Both the position numbers and the translations under genes were made by a program. A stretch of DNA of 64,000 nucleotides, from positions 335,102-399,101 of the forward strand of contig CBDBIW010000010.1 in the NCBI GenBank assembly GCA_965206015.1, written 5' to 3'. The stretch is from JAJCYL01 sp965206015. GTDB taxonomy: Bacteria; Bacteroidota; Bacteroidia; Cytophagales; Cyclobacteriaceae. The notes below the pieces were generated by a model. It was not told the origin of the DNA. It searched no databases and was given only the letters and a program-made list of their open reading frames with translations. Shown here one piece after another: positions 1 through 8,381 of the stretch. How positions within the stretch are numbered: the stretch's first letter is position 1; every line of letters starts with the position of its first letter.

Positions 1-1
1 C

Positions 2-169
2 CAGGTTTTTTTAATTTACACTCTTGGTAGGATAGTATCATATATCGCCTGTCATTTAGATTCCTTACGATTCGATTGGGTCGGTTTTTCACTTTTGCTT
101 GCGGTTGGCTATCTTGCCCCTTATTTCGAGTCATTAATAATCAGACGGGCTTGGTCGTGGAATCAATAA
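2..169 (+). CDS. C-terminal end of a membrane protein (partial)
   Basis: An open frame enters from the left edge and stops at TAA 167-169, giving about 55 residues. The tail has one clear hydrophobic stretch (FSLLLAVGYLAPYF) followed by arginines and tryptophans, which suggests the last membrane helix of an integral membrane protein. The start lies outside the window, so the family cannot be named. It overlaps the probable start of the DUF3307 gene by about 13 bases, suggesting a coupled pair. Confidence 0.55.
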   Translation, partial: QVFLIYTLGRIVSYIACHLDSLRFDWVGFSLLLAVGYLAPYFESLIIRRAWSWNQ

Positions 170-543
170 TTAATTTTAATTCAGCATTGACCGTTGCTAC
201 TTTGCTTCTATTAATTCACTTTGCAGGTGATTTCTTATTTCAATCAACCGACATGGCAATTAATAAAGCCACAAGTTTAAAGTGGCTTTCAATCCATATT
301 GGTGTCTATACATTCATCTTATTTATTGGTTCCATTGTTTTATTTGGTCTAAATGCTGCCGTAGTCTATGCCCTAATAAATGGAGGCATTCATTTTGTCA
401 CGGATTTCTTCACTAGTAAAATGAATGCAAGATTATATGCCCGTGAAAATAAGAAATGGTATTATACTGGAATTGGATTCGACCAGTTCACTCACGGTGC
501 CAGTTTACTGCTCACTTACGACTACCTGATTTCCACAAATTAG
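157..543 (+). CDS. DUF3307 family membrane protein
   Basis: Small integral membrane protein of the DUF3307 type. The motif HFAGDFLFQS near the N-terminus and IHFVTDFFTSKMNARLY in the middle, followed by a GFDQFTHGASLL tail, are the family's His/Asp-bearing helices. About four membrane segments are visible. Function is not established for the family. The start is uncertain: GTG at 157 puts the conserved first helix close to the N-terminus, while an earlier TTG at 76 would add an unlikely extension that overlaps the upstream gene. Its 3' end overlaps the convergent GH3 gene by 4 bases. Confidence 0.8.
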   Translation: MESIINFNSALTVATLLLLIHFAGDFLFQSTDMAINKATSLKWLSIHIGVYTFILFIGSIVLFGLNAAVVYALINGGIHFVTDFFTSKMNARLYARENKKWYYTGIGFDQFTHGASLLLTYDYLISTN

Positions 544-2075
544 GGGGCACTCATAACAACTTCCATGCTTTCAAGAATTTCTTCTATGTAGTCTCTGTCA
601 TTCGCAAGTCGGGGTACTTTATGTTGACCACCAAGTTTTCCCTTCTGCCTGAGCCAATTGTAAAAAGTACCCTCTTTTACCGAGTGAATAAGTGGCTCCT
701 CCAAGGCGATGTTTTTATATCTTTTGGCCTCATAGTCCGAGTTTAGTTGTTTCAAACTTAAGTCTAGAATTCGTCCAAATTCACTTAACTCACGCGGAGG
801 TGTTTTGAATTCAATGATCCATTCATGACTACCCTTTGAACCCGCTTCTAAATATCGAGGACCTGCGGTAAAATTATTAACTAGAGCATGGGTCTCTTCA
901 CATGCTCTAGTGATAGCCAATTCTGCATTTTCAATAATCAGTTCCTCACCAAAGGCGTTTATAAAATGCTTAGTTCGACCAGTGATCATGATACGATAAG
1001 GGTCTACTGATGTGAACTTTATGGTATCTCCAATTTTATACCTCCACAAGCCGGCATTTGTCGTGATGACCATGGCATAGTTCTTTCCAATCTCCACCTG
1101 ATCCAAACATATAGTTTTCGGATCTTCATTATCAAACTCACCAGAAGGGATAAACTCGTAATAAATGCCATAGTCGAGCATCAATAGCATGTCTTTTCCG
1201 TCAGATTGGTCTTTTATTCCGAAAAAGCCCTCAGAGGCGTTATAGGTTTCCATATATCGCATTCCTGAGGAAGGAATTAGTTTTTTAAATAAGCTTTCAT
1301 ATGGAGTGAAAGCAACTGCACCGTGTACGAAAACCTCCAGATTGGGCCATATATCCAGTATGTTTTTCTTGCCCTCATTCTCAAGAATTTTCTGTAGCAA
1401 AACTACCGTCCAGGTAGGTACTCCCGAGATGCTTGTGACATTTTCTCTTGCTGTCACTTTTGCCATCTTTTCAATTTTCTCCTCCCACTCTTCCATGAGA
1501 GCGATATCCAAACCTGGTGTACTGACGAATTGCGCCCAAAGAGGCAGATTTTTGATAATCACTGCTGAGACATCGCCATAGTAGGAATTGCAATTTTTGT
1601 CAAATTGATTTATCTGCTGACTTCCTCCAATGGTTAGGCCCTTACCACTAAAAAGTCTGGAATCCGGATAGTTGTTTACATAAATGGAGATAAGATCTTT
1701 GCCACCTTTAAAATGACATTCATCAAGGGCTTCGGGTGATACTGGAATGAATTTACTTTTAGCGTTAGTTGTTCCTGATGATTTTGCAAACCAATTAATA
1801 TCGGAATGCCACAGCAATTGTTGCTCCCCTGCCATTAGCCTTTCTATATAGGGGAATAGATCTTCATAGGTTACTATGGGGACATTTCTGACGTACTGTT
1901 CACGAGTATCGATTTCAGAAAATCCATATCTCTGACCATATTCTGTTCTCCCGGCTGATCTTAATAGTTTTTGGAGCAACTCTTCCTGTACCTCATGGGG
2001 ATATTTCATGAAAAGCTCAATCTGATGAATGCGCTTTTTCATTACCCAAGTGAGGATGGAATTAAGTATTTCCAA
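540..2075 (-). CDS. GH3 auxin-responsive promoter family protein (acyl-adenylate fold)
   Basis: About 511 residues, the full length of bacterial GH3-fold proteins, which belong to the ANL adenylate-forming superfamily. The N-terminal part has FAKSSGTTNAKSKFIP, the ATP-binding serine/threonine loop. The middle has TYNASEGFFGI, and the C-terminal half has LWRYKIGDTIKF and ITGRTKHFINAFGEEL, all family signatures. The bacterial substrate is unknown; plant relatives conjugate amino acids to acyl acids. The start is probably TTG 2075 because a stop lies just upstream; ATG 2042 (MKKRIHQ) is the alternative. It is the last gene of the recJ-lptB-GH3 minus-strand cluster. Confidence 0.88.
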   Translation of the reverse strand: MEILNSILTWVMKKRIHQIELFMKYPHEVQEELLQKLLRSAGRTEYGQRYGFSEIDTREQYVRNVPIVTYEDLFPYIERLMAGEQQLLWHSDINWFAKSSGTTNAKSKFIPVSPEALDECHFKGGKDLISIYVNNYPDSRLFSGKGLTIGGSQQINQFDKNCNSYYGDVSAVIIKNLPLWAQFVSTPGLDIALMEEWEEKIEKMAKVTARENVTSISGVPTWTVVLLQKILENEGKKNILDIWPNLEVFVHGAVAFTPYESLFKKLIPSSGMRYMETYNASEGFFGIKDQSDGKDMLLMLDYGIYYEFIPSGEFDNEDPKTICLDQVEIGKNYAMVITTNAGLWRYKIGDTIKFTSVDPYRIMITGRTKHFINAFGEELIIENAELAITRACEETHALVNNFTAGPRYLEAGSKGSHEWIIEFKTPPRELSEFGRILDLSLKQLNSDYEAKRYKNIALEEPLIHSVKEGTFYNWLRQKGKLGGQHKVPRLANDRDYIEEILESMEVVMSAP

Positions 2076-2078
2076 AAT

Positions 2079-2106
2079 TTAGCTATTTAGGATCCTAAAT
2101 GGCTAA
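2079..2106 (-). terminator. 12-bp perfect hairpin between lptB and the GH3 gene
   Basis: The stem arms at 2079-2090 and 2095-2106 pair over 12 bp (one G-U) around a GATC loop; the core ATTTAGGATCCTAAAT is a perfect 16-bp palindrome. On the minus strand it is followed by ATTTT. It could attenuate readthrough from lptB, or form a leader hairpin right before the TTG start of the GH3 gene, since it ends only a few bases from base 2075. Confidence 0.5.
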
Positions 2107-2114
2107 TATATCAA

Positions 2115-2126
2115 TTACCGCGGTAA
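2115..2126. repeat. 12-bp perfect palindrome TTACCGCGGTAA
   Basis: A perfect inverted repeat 8 bases beyond the hairpin in the same 72-base gap. It may be an operator or part of the same intergenic structure. No known regulator is assigned. Confidence 0.3.
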
Positions 2127-2147
2127 CACTGATACGGGCGAGCTTAA

Positions 2148-2879
2148 TTAAATCTTTCTTTTTAATTGAAAATGTTTTCCCAGATAGACTCTGCGCACTT
2201 GTTCATCTGCTGCTAGTTCTTCTGCAGTGCCGGTTTTAAGCAGCTTGCCCTCGAACATCAGATAGGCCCTATCGGTTATCGAGAGTGTTTCATGGACATT
2301 GTGATCAGTGATCAGTATGCCTATGTTTTTAGTCTTTAAACGTGCTACTATGGTTTGAATTTCTTCCACCGCAATAGGGTCAACTCCAGCAAAGGGTTCG
2401 TCAAGTAGTACAAATTTCGGATCAACTGCCAAAGCCCTGGCGATCTCAGTTCGGCGGCGTTCGCCTCCGGAAAGAACCATACCAAGATTCTTACGGACGT
2501 GCGTTAGGCTGAATTCTTCGAGCAGGACTTCAATTTTTTCCTTTTGCTTCTTTCTAGGGAGTTTGGTCATCTCAAGTACTGCCATTAAGTTCTCCTCAAC
2601 AGTTAACTTTCTAAAAACGGAGGCCTCCTGTGCCAAATAACCAATTCCTTTTTTGGCCCGCTTGTACATTGGAAGACCTGTTATGTCCTCCTTTTCAAGG
2701 AAAATTTTACCTTCATTTGGCTTGATTAGACCAACAATCATATAAAATGAAGTCGTCTTACCAGCTCCATTTGGTCCTAGAAGCCCGACTATTTCGCCTT
2801 GAAGTACTTCAACTGAAATGTCATTGACGACAGTTCTTCGTTTATACTTCTTAATTAAGTGTTCTGCCCTTAGCAACAT
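2148..2879 (-). CDS. lptB: LPS export ABC transporter ATP-binding protein LptB
   Basis: Cytoplasmic ATPase that powers the LptB2FG transporter moving lipopolysaccharide out of the inner membrane. 243 residues, normal length. Walker A GPNGAGKTT is at residues 35-43, Q-loop GYLAQEASVF about 80-89, signature LSGGERRR 136-143, Walker B LLDEP 158-162 and the switch histidine in TDHNVHET near 195. The GGERRR signature with FAGVDPIAV is typical of LptB rather than general importers. It starts 16 bases after recJ ends, so the two are likely co-transcribed. Confidence 0.95.
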   Translation of the reverse strand: MLLRAEHLIKKYKRRTVVNDISVEVLQGEIVGLLGPNGAGKTTSFYMIVGLIKPNEGKIFLEKEDITGLPMYKRAKKGIGYLAQEASVFRKLTVEENLMAVLEMTKLPRKKQKEKIEVLLEEFSLTHVRKNLGMVLSGGERRRTEIARALAVDPKFVLLDEPFAGVDPIAVEEIQTIVARLKTKNIGILITDHNVHETLSITDRAYLMFEGKLLKTGTAEELAADEQVRRVYLGKHFQLKRKI

Positions 2880-2895
2880 AAGGCCGCAAATTTAA

Positions 2896-4605
2896 TCATT
2901 CAAAGTGGATGTCTTTCACGTTGAGTTGCAATGACTTTTCTCCCATGTAGGTTGTATGCTGAATGTGATAGGCCAAGCTAAAGTGATCAGCCTTTGTGAG
3001 TTGGTCCTTGTAAGAAGCGAGATTAAAAGCTACAACCTCATAGGATTCTTTTCTATTTTTTTGACGGACGTGGAACTTCATATGTACTTCTTTCATAATT
3101 CTAGGTTCACCAACTATAACCAGACCGGAAGAGGAGAATAAGGGCTCACTATTCCCCGGACCAAAAGGTCCAATTTGTTCAAGTACTTTATAGAAACGAA
3201 AATTGATTGCCTCAAGAGGCAATTCCAGATCTGTTGTAATTTTGGGATAAAGCGAATCCTCTGAGATTGTAGATCGTACTGTTTGCTCAAATTTCTCCTG
3301 AAAGGGCTGAATATCTTTCAGCTCCATGGTGAGACCTGCCGCAAATTGGTGACCTCCATATTGTTCTAATAAATCCGAACAAGAGGCAATGGCCTCATAG
3401 ATATCAAAACCTTCTACTGAACGTGCCGATCCTGTTGCTTTGCCATTTGATTCAGTGAGGATTATTGTGGGTCGGTAATAATTTTCTATACACCGGGATG
3501 CCACAATTCCGATTACTCCTTTGTGCCAGTCTTTATTGTACAGCACAGTGGAGCGTTTGCTGGGGTCGATTTGACCCCCTATACTTACCAGTGCCTCTTG
3601 AGTTATTTCTTTATCAAAGTCTTTCCTTTTGGTATTTTCAGTATTAATCTGACCGGCTAGTGCTTTTGCTTCTATTGCATTGTCAACCACTAATAGTTGG
3701 ACAGCACTTTTGGCATGACCAATGCGGCCTGCTGCATTGATACGGGGACCAATACCAAAAACAACATCTTGTATATCCACTTCTTTGGATTTCAGGCCGC
3801 TAATTTCTTTGAGGGCAGCCAAACCAATCGAAGGTTTTTCACCAAGTTTCTTTAGTCCAAAATAAGCCAGCACCCTGTTTTCGTTGGTAATAGGAACTAG
3901 GTCTGATGCTATGCTGACAGCTACTAGATCCAAGTATTCATACAATTCATTTTGAGCAATGGCATTCTGCTGACAGAATGCTTGGAGTAGCTTGAATCCT
4001 ACTCCGCAACCGGAAAGCCCATCAAATGGATAATTACAATCTTTCCTTTTAGGATCTAAGATGCAATAGGCGTCAGGTAATTGTTCTGCCGGTAAATGAT
4101 GGTCACAAATGATGAGATCAAGGCCTAATGCCTTAGCAAGTTTTGCGTTTTTGTAGGCCTTAATTCCACAATCTAAAGCGATTACTAGGTTAAAGTTCTG
4201 TTCGGAAGCCCGTCGAATTCCTTTTTCAGAAATACCATACCCTTCCTCATAGCGATCTGGAATGTAATAAGCAATGTCTGTGTGACCATGATTTTTAAGA
4301 AATCCGTAAGTTAATGCTACCGAGGTGGTTCCGTCAACGTCGTAATCTCCATAGACAAGAATTTTTTCTTTTTTGAATGAGGCATCATTGATACGCTCAA
4401 CCGCTTTTGCCATATCGGCCATTAAAAAAGGGTCGTGTAAATCGTTGAGGCTGGGCCTGAAAAAAGTTTTGGCTTGATCAAAATTATTAACCCCACGTTG
4501 AACGAGAATTGCGGCTAATGATCGGTTGACGTTTATTGAATGAGAAAGTGAAGTAATGGTCTCGCTATCTACAGGGGGGGGATATATCCAACGTTTCTTC
4601 ATCAA
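2896..4605 (-). CDS. recJ: Single-stranded-DNA-specific exonuclease RecJ
   Basis: A 5'-to-3' ssDNA exonuclease of recombination and mismatch repair, dependent on Mn2+/Mg2+. 569 residues, usual length. DHH-phosphoesterase motifs are visible: DYDVDGTTS about residues 87-95, ALDCG near 144, CDHH about 167-170, and the DHHA1 motif YGGHQFAAGL near 412-421. A C-terminal OB-like region (GPFGPGNSEPLF) follows. Start is ATG ATG AAA at 4605. It precedes lptB in the minus-strand cluster. Confidence 0.95.
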   Translation of the reverse strand: MMKKRWIYPPPVDSETITSLSHSINVNRSLAAILVQRGVNNFDQAKTFFRPSLNDLHDPFLMADMAKAVERINDASFKKEKILVYGDYDVDGTTSVALTYGFLKNHGHTDIAYYIPDRYEEGYGISEKGIRRASEQNFNLVIALDCGIKAYKNAKLAKALGLDLIICDHHLPAEQLPDAYCILDPKRKDCNYPFDGLSGCGVGFKLLQAFCQQNAIAQNELYEYLDLVAVSIASDLVPITNENRVLAYFGLKKLGEKPSIGLAALKEISGLKSKEVDIQDVVFGIGPRINAAGRIGHAKSAVQLLVVDNAIEAKALAGQINTENTKRKDFDKEITQEALVSIGGQIDPSKRSTVLYNKDWHKGVIGIVASRCIENYYRPTIILTESNGKATGSARSVEGFDIYEAIASCSDLLEQYGGHQFAAGLTMELKDIQPFQEKFEQTVRSTISEDSLYPKITTDLELPLEAINFRFYKVLEQIGPFGPGNSEPLFSSSGLVIVGEPRIMKEVHMKFHVRQKNRKESYEVVAFNLASYKDQLTKADHFSLAYHIQHTTYMGEKSLQLNVKDIHFE

Positions 4606-4654
4606 ACAGAAAATTCAGTTATAAGTTATCAAGTAATACTGAATTATCCATTTC

Positions 4655-5776
4655 CTAATTGCTCTTTGCCAATACTGTTTCTTTAAAATTATTCAAATGA
4701 TTAATTAATGCTTCTTCCCAAGTTAAATCCGCATCCCACTGATTACCCAAATAAATCTCCTTATTTACAAATTGCTTCATATAGAACTTGAAAACAGGTG
4801 TGTTGGCTGGAAATTGCTCCAGTGTAGTCATTCCTTCTTCGATAGATTTTAGGGTGATATAGGCCGTTTCATTGTAATCAACATCATAGTTAAGAAGCTC
4901 TTTAATTGTTTTGCCGGTAGAATGAAGGTACATAAGTACGTAACTGAATTCTCTTCTATATAGGTGATCTTCACCCTCTGAGTAGTCTACTAACTCGTAT
5001 TTAAATGGATAGGTGGACATAATTCCTTCTAACTTTTGATTAGCTGAAGCTACTAAATTGTTGTATTGTGTGATCATTGATAATTTGTCTTCTGAAACGG
5101 TAGTGGAATCGAGATTATCAGGGAACTTGAATGTTGAGAATAAAGGAACCGCCAGCTTGCTAATTTTTAAATCACGGTTGAATGATTCATTTCTTCTTCC
5201 TTTCACCACATCAGTATCCGTAAAGAATTCAGGCTTGTCCAATATCAGAAAATTCGAATTAACAAGTTTATCAGCATAGATGTCTCTGCCCAGTTGAGCG
5301 ATTATTTCACCGATAGTGTTGCGCTGTAGTCTATAGGCAGGTTGATTTAATTGAAGTAAACCTCCTTCTGTTCTTTCGGTTATTGTCAGGATTATTTCAT
5401 TGCCAAGAATAGTTTCCTTCTCATTCAAGAAAATGAGATTTTCAATTTGCCTATTATCCAATGGATTAATAAAACCAGCCTCTGCGTCTAACCCTGCATT
5501 CAAGTCGTCGAAATTGTAATAAGCGACTGCATCAATGCCTATTTTTCTAAAACCTTCATGTACTGATTGGGCAAATTTTTTCCAATCTCCCCTGACAGGG
5601 TGGTCCCCCTTTTTATCAGGAACCTGAATATATACTGCCGTTCGGCTGGACAATAAATCCGGAGGAAGTTCATTTCGGGTGTTCAGCAATTTGAACTTAT
5701 CGATCGCTCCGGGCAAACTCTGAGACCACGAATGAAAATTAATAATAGAAAGAAGCAGTATAAAAAATTTTCTCAT
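4655..5776 (-). CDS. Secreted protein of unknown function, 373 aa
   Basis: The N-terminus MRKFFILLLSIINFHSWSQ is a typical Sec signal peptide with cleavage near residue 19. The rest is acidic and soluble, without membrane segments or a recognisable catalytic motif. The fold cannot be named from sequence. It lies 49 bases upstream of recJ in the same direction and may share its transcript. It could be a periplasmic or outer-membrane-associated factor; this is only a localisation inference. Confidence 0.75.
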   Translation of the reverse strand: MRKFFILLLSIINFHSWSQSLPGAIDKFKLLNTRNELPPDLLSSRTAVYIQVPDKKGDHPVRGDWKKFAQSVHEGFRKIGIDAVAYYNFDDLNAGLDAEAGFINPLDNRQIENLIFLNEKETILGNEIILTITERTEGGLLQLNQPAYRLQRNTIGEIIAQLGRDIYADKLVNSNFLILDKPEFFTDTDVVKGRRNESFNRDLKISKLAVPLFSTFKFPDNLDSTTVSEDKLSMITQYNNLVASANQKLEGIMSTYPFKYELVDYSEGEDHLYRREFSYVLMYLHSTGKTIKELLNYDVDYNETAYITLKSIEEGMTTLEQFPANTPVFKFYMKQFVNKEIYLGNQWDADLTWEEALINHLNNFKETVLAKSN

Positions 5777-5893
5777 GAAATGTTATCATCACAGGTATTT
5801 AACGAGCAAAGATGGCTAATTAGTAAATATGTTCATTATAAATTTGAATTGATAAAAACAGCCATTAGGTGAATAAGTACTGCCACCCAAATT

Positions 5894-6329
5894 ATGAGAT
5901 CATTACAATTGTTCTTCTTCCTTTTATCATTCGGTCTCAATGGACCAAATTGTTTTCAATGTGAATTTTGATATGGTTAGCAGAAGTAAAAGCAATGAAA
6001 GATTTGCGAGCGGCACTTGTCACAACCCTGAATTCAAAGATATTATTCGTGATTGGAGGGAACACTACCAAATAAAGATCCGGTCGGGACATGATAATCC
6101 AGGGGATAAGACAAATGACTGAACTAACTCTTCAGATCATGCTGCATTCCGTCAATTGGGGATACCATACCTATATTTTGGTGTGGAAGACCACGAGGAT
6201 TATCACAAATCAACTGATAGCTATGACAAGACTGATTTTGAGTTCTCTGGCAATGTGGCCAATGTGCTATCAGATTTGGTGCTTAGATTAGATAGTTTGG
6301 AACTAAGAGAGGTATTCAATAAGAATTGA
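5894..6329 (+). pseudogene. M28-family peptidase remnant
   Basis: Residual pieces of an exported M28 zinc aminopeptidase. ATG 5894 opens a signal-peptide-like stretch (MRSLQLFFFLLSFG) that runs out of frame. From 5940 another frame encodes NFDMVSRS, matching the M28 NIDMIGRS motif, and ends GDKTND at TGA 6120-6122. The same frame continues NSSDHAAF, GIPYLYFGVED and DYHKSTDSY, the C-terminal metal-ligand region, to TGA 6327. The middle of the gene, including the first zinc ligands, is missing. So there is an internal deletion, a frame change and an in-frame TGA where tryptophan is expected. Not functional. Confidence 0.85.
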
Positions 6330-6332
6330 GTT

Positions 6333-6893
6333 ATGAAGAGATGTCAATGGGTTGAAAATTCTTTTCCGGAATATATCAAATATCACGACGATGAATGGGG
6401 TGTACCTGTTCATTGCGATAAGGTTCACTTCGAATTTCTCATTTTGGAAGGTGCTCAAGCCGGACTTAGCTGGAGTACAATTCTAAAAAGGAGAGATGGT
6501 TACAGAAAAGCATTCGCCGATTTTGATGTAGAGAAGGTAGCTAGTTTTGATCAGAAAAAAATAGAACACTTGCTTCAAGACTCCGGCATTATAAGGAACA
6601 AATTAAAAGTAAATGCAGCAGTGACCAATGCAAGACTATTCATAAATGTGCAAGAGAAGATTGGGTCTTTTAACGACTACATTTGGTCTTTTGTTGGTGG
6701 TAAACCAATCGTTAATCAATGGAAAAAAAATAGTGACGTACCTGCCAACACAAAAGAATCGGATCATTTGAGCAAGGATTTGAAGAAACGAGGTTTTAAA
6801 TTTGTGGGGAGCACGATTATGTATGCTCACATGCAAGCTGTTGGTTTGGTAAATGATCACACTGTCGATTGTTTTAGACACAATCAAGTTTAG
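6333..6893 (+). CDS. tag: DNA-3-methyladenine glycosylase I
   Basis: Base-excision repair enzyme that removes 3-methyladenine from alkylated DNA. 186 residues, normal for Tag. The zinc-snap ligands are all present: Cys4 (KRCQW), His18 (YHDDEWG), His176 and Cys180 (NDHTVDCFRH). FEFLILEGAQAGLSW and GFKFVGSTIMYAHMQAVG are family signatures around the helix-hairpin-helix and base pocket. It starts 3 bases after the M28 remnant ends, so its promoter may be inherited from that locus. Confidence 0.95.
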   Translation: MKRCQWVENSFPEYIKYHDDEWGVPVHCDKVHFEFLILEGAQAGLSWSTILKRRDGYRKAFADFDVEKVASFDQKKIEHLLQDSGIIRNKLKVNAAVTNARLFINVQEKIGSFNDYIWSFVGGKPIVNQWKKNSDVPANTKESDHLSKDLKKRGFKFVGSTIMYAHMQAVGLVNDHTVDCFRHNQV

Positions 6894-6957
6894 ATTTTCT
6901 GATCAGTTACGATTTATCATGCAGATCGCTATTTTTATTCTGATTAATTAAAATATC

Positions 6958-7362
6958 ATGCTAGTTCCAGGAGATCGGTACGAGAAGAAATTCAGTTTCA
7001 CACAAGATCAAGTCAATCAATTTGCAGAACTGTCAGGTGATAAAAACCCACTGCATATTAATCTCCAATATGCAGCGGAAAGTTCATTTGGAAAAACGAT
7101 AGTTCACGGAGTGCTCACCATTAGTATTTTTTCTCAGATTATAGGAATGGAATTCCCAGGTGCTGGAACAATATATTTAGGCCAGGAACTTCAGTTTAAA
7201 AGACCAGTTTTTGTTGGAGAAAAATACAGGGCAGAATTGGAGGTGATTGAAACAATTGAGGGAAAACACATTGCTGCTATCAAAACCCGCATTTTCGATC
7301 CCAACAATAAAATAGCTCTTGAAGGGATCGCCAAAGTAAAAAACAGGGAAAAAATAGCGTGA
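6958..7362 (+). CDS. MaoC-family (R)-specific enoyl-CoA hydratase
   Basis: Hot-dog-fold hydratase of 134 residues. The catalytic Asp/His motif SGDKNPLH is at about residues 26-33 and GKTIVHGVLTIS follows, as in PhaJ-type enoyl-CoA hydratases. It probably hydrates trans-2-enoyl-CoA in fatty-acid metabolism, but the exact substrate is not visible. Ends in TGA, which shows TGA is used as a stop here. Stand-alone gene. Confidence 0.87.
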   Translation: MLVPGDRYEKKFSFTQDQVNQFAELSGDKNPLHINLQYAAESSFGKTIVHGVLTISIFSQIIGMEFPGAGTIYLGQELQFKRPVFVGEKYRAELEVIETIEGKHIAAIKTRIFDPNNKIALEGIAKVKNREKIA

Positions 7363-7378
7363 CTATTGCCCCCTACCC

Positions 7379-7669
7379 TCATTCATTGATTTCGCCAAAA
7401 TTTATTTTTCGTTCTTTTTGTAATTTCCTTATTCAGTCAGCGGCTCGCCTGGTCACTATCTGATAAGCCCAGGAGGGAAACACCGCAGAATCTTTTAGTT
7501 GATGGAGACCTTTTATAATCCCCTGCCAACTTTCCTGCACCACATCATTTGCGGCCTCTTTATCTCGAGTTAATCGATAAGCTTGCCGAACTAATTTTGG
7601 ATGCCACCTCCTGGCCAACAGGTTGGCAGCACTCTTGTTGTCCCCTCTTTGACTCTGAATTACCAGCCA
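7379..7669 (-). pseudogene. ECF sigma-70 factor remnant
   Basis: The minus strand reads QSQRGDNKSAANLLARRWHP, then LVRQAYRLTRDKEAANDVVQ and FPSWAYQIVTRRAAD, which is sigma-70 region 2 of an ECF factor. A TGA at 7433-7435 interrupts it where a tryptophan (RRAADWIRK) is expected, and the frame continues IRKLQKERK to a final TGA at 7379. Regions 4 and the proper start are absent (TAA immediately upstream at 7670). Both truncation and nonsense change argue for a dead gene. Confidence 0.8.
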
Positions 7670-7811
7670 TTATTCGATCAGAATATTTTTGTTGACTGTC
7701 ATGAAATAGCTGCAGTTAAACCAGATCATCAGTAGTATAAATGCCCATTCGACATTCAATACCAAGAAATGGGAATGACTCAGTTTTATCGATTTTTATC
7801 AATTGATGCAC

Positions 7812-7891
7812 GGGGTGGTCTTCCACCCTCCCGGCAAAGGAGAATATCAAAAGTATATTCCCCTAATCCGTTATGCTAATTAGCACAACGG
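7812..7891 (+). other. Three consecutive hairpins upstream of rpsT
   Basis: In the 360-base gap before rpsT there are three stem-loops in a row: GGGTGG/CCACCC with a 4-base loop (7813-7828), GAATAT/ATATTC with a 7-base loop (7842-7860), and CCGTT plus TGCT paired with AGCA plus AACGG around AATT (7868-7891). None is followed by a T run. They could be a structured RNA or leader, or relics. No known RNA family is recognised; the rest of 7670-8031 shows no gene. Confidence 0.35.
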
Positions 7892-7978
7892 GCTCCATGA
7901 GTTAATTTTAATAACCTTTTGGGGTAAGTTCGGTTTTCTTGGACAGTGGTGAGATCAATTAAAAGATTGCACTGCAGC

Positions 7979-8009
7979 TTTGATAAAAACAATAATGAAA
8001 TTATAATTG
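7979..8009 (+). promoter_or_regulatory. Bacteroidota-type promoter for rpsT
   Basis: TTTG at 7979-7982 and TATAATTG at 8002-8009 are 19 bases apart, close to the Bacteroidota consensus (TTTG at -33, TAnnTTTG at -7) with one mismatch. The site is 22 bases before the rpsT start codon, so the leader would be very short. Confidence 0.45.
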
Positions 8010-8031
8010 CAGTCCTGAAAATTGAGAGTAG

Positions 8032-8283
8032 ATGGCAAATCATAAATCGGCCTTAAAGAGAATAAGGAGTAACGAAACCAAAAGGGTGAGAAACAGGTAT
8101 CAATTGAAGACTACCCGCACCTATGTGAAAAGGTTACAAGGAACGACCACCAAATCAGAAGCTGAGGAATTACTTCCTAAGGTCTGTAGCATGATTGATA
8201 AACTTGCCAAAAAGAATATCATTCATTCAAATAAAGCCAGTAATCAGAAATCGAATCTTACAAGATTTGTAGCCGGATTATAA
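8032..8283 (+). CDS. rpsT: 30S ribosomal protein S20
   Basis: 83 residues, very basic. The start MANHKSALKRIRSNE and the tail IHSNKASNQKSNLTRFV are the S20 signatures. It binds 16S rRNA in the small subunit. It is monocistronic: a promoter candidate lies just upstream and a strong terminator begins 24 bases after the stop. Confidence 0.97.
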   Translation: MANHKSALKRIRSNETKRVRNRYQLKTTRTYVKRLQGTTTKSEAEELLPKVCSMIDKLAKKNIIHSNKASNQKSNLTRFVAGL

Positions 8284-8306
8284 AAACATAACTCATTAAA
8301 TGTACG

Positions 8307-8338
8307 AACCCCGTCTTTTAGATGGGGTTTTTGTTTTC
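8307..8338 (+). terminator. Rho-independent terminator of rpsT
   Basis: Arms AACCCCGTC (8307-8315) and GATGGGGTT (8321-8329) pair over 9 bp (one G-U) around TTTTA, followed by TTTGTTTT. Because the hairpin overlaps the first possible ATG of radC (8322), it argues for a later radC start. Confidence 0.85.
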
Positions 8339-8381
8339 TATGACTAAATCTACTTTTATTGCCGATAGGAATTCAGACAAT

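Noticed and set aside
5940..7669. Reassignment of TGA to tryptophan
   Set aside because: Two relics have TGA at Trp sites, but intact genes (MaoC protein, degP, radC) end with TGA, and their frames do not continue as sensible protein.
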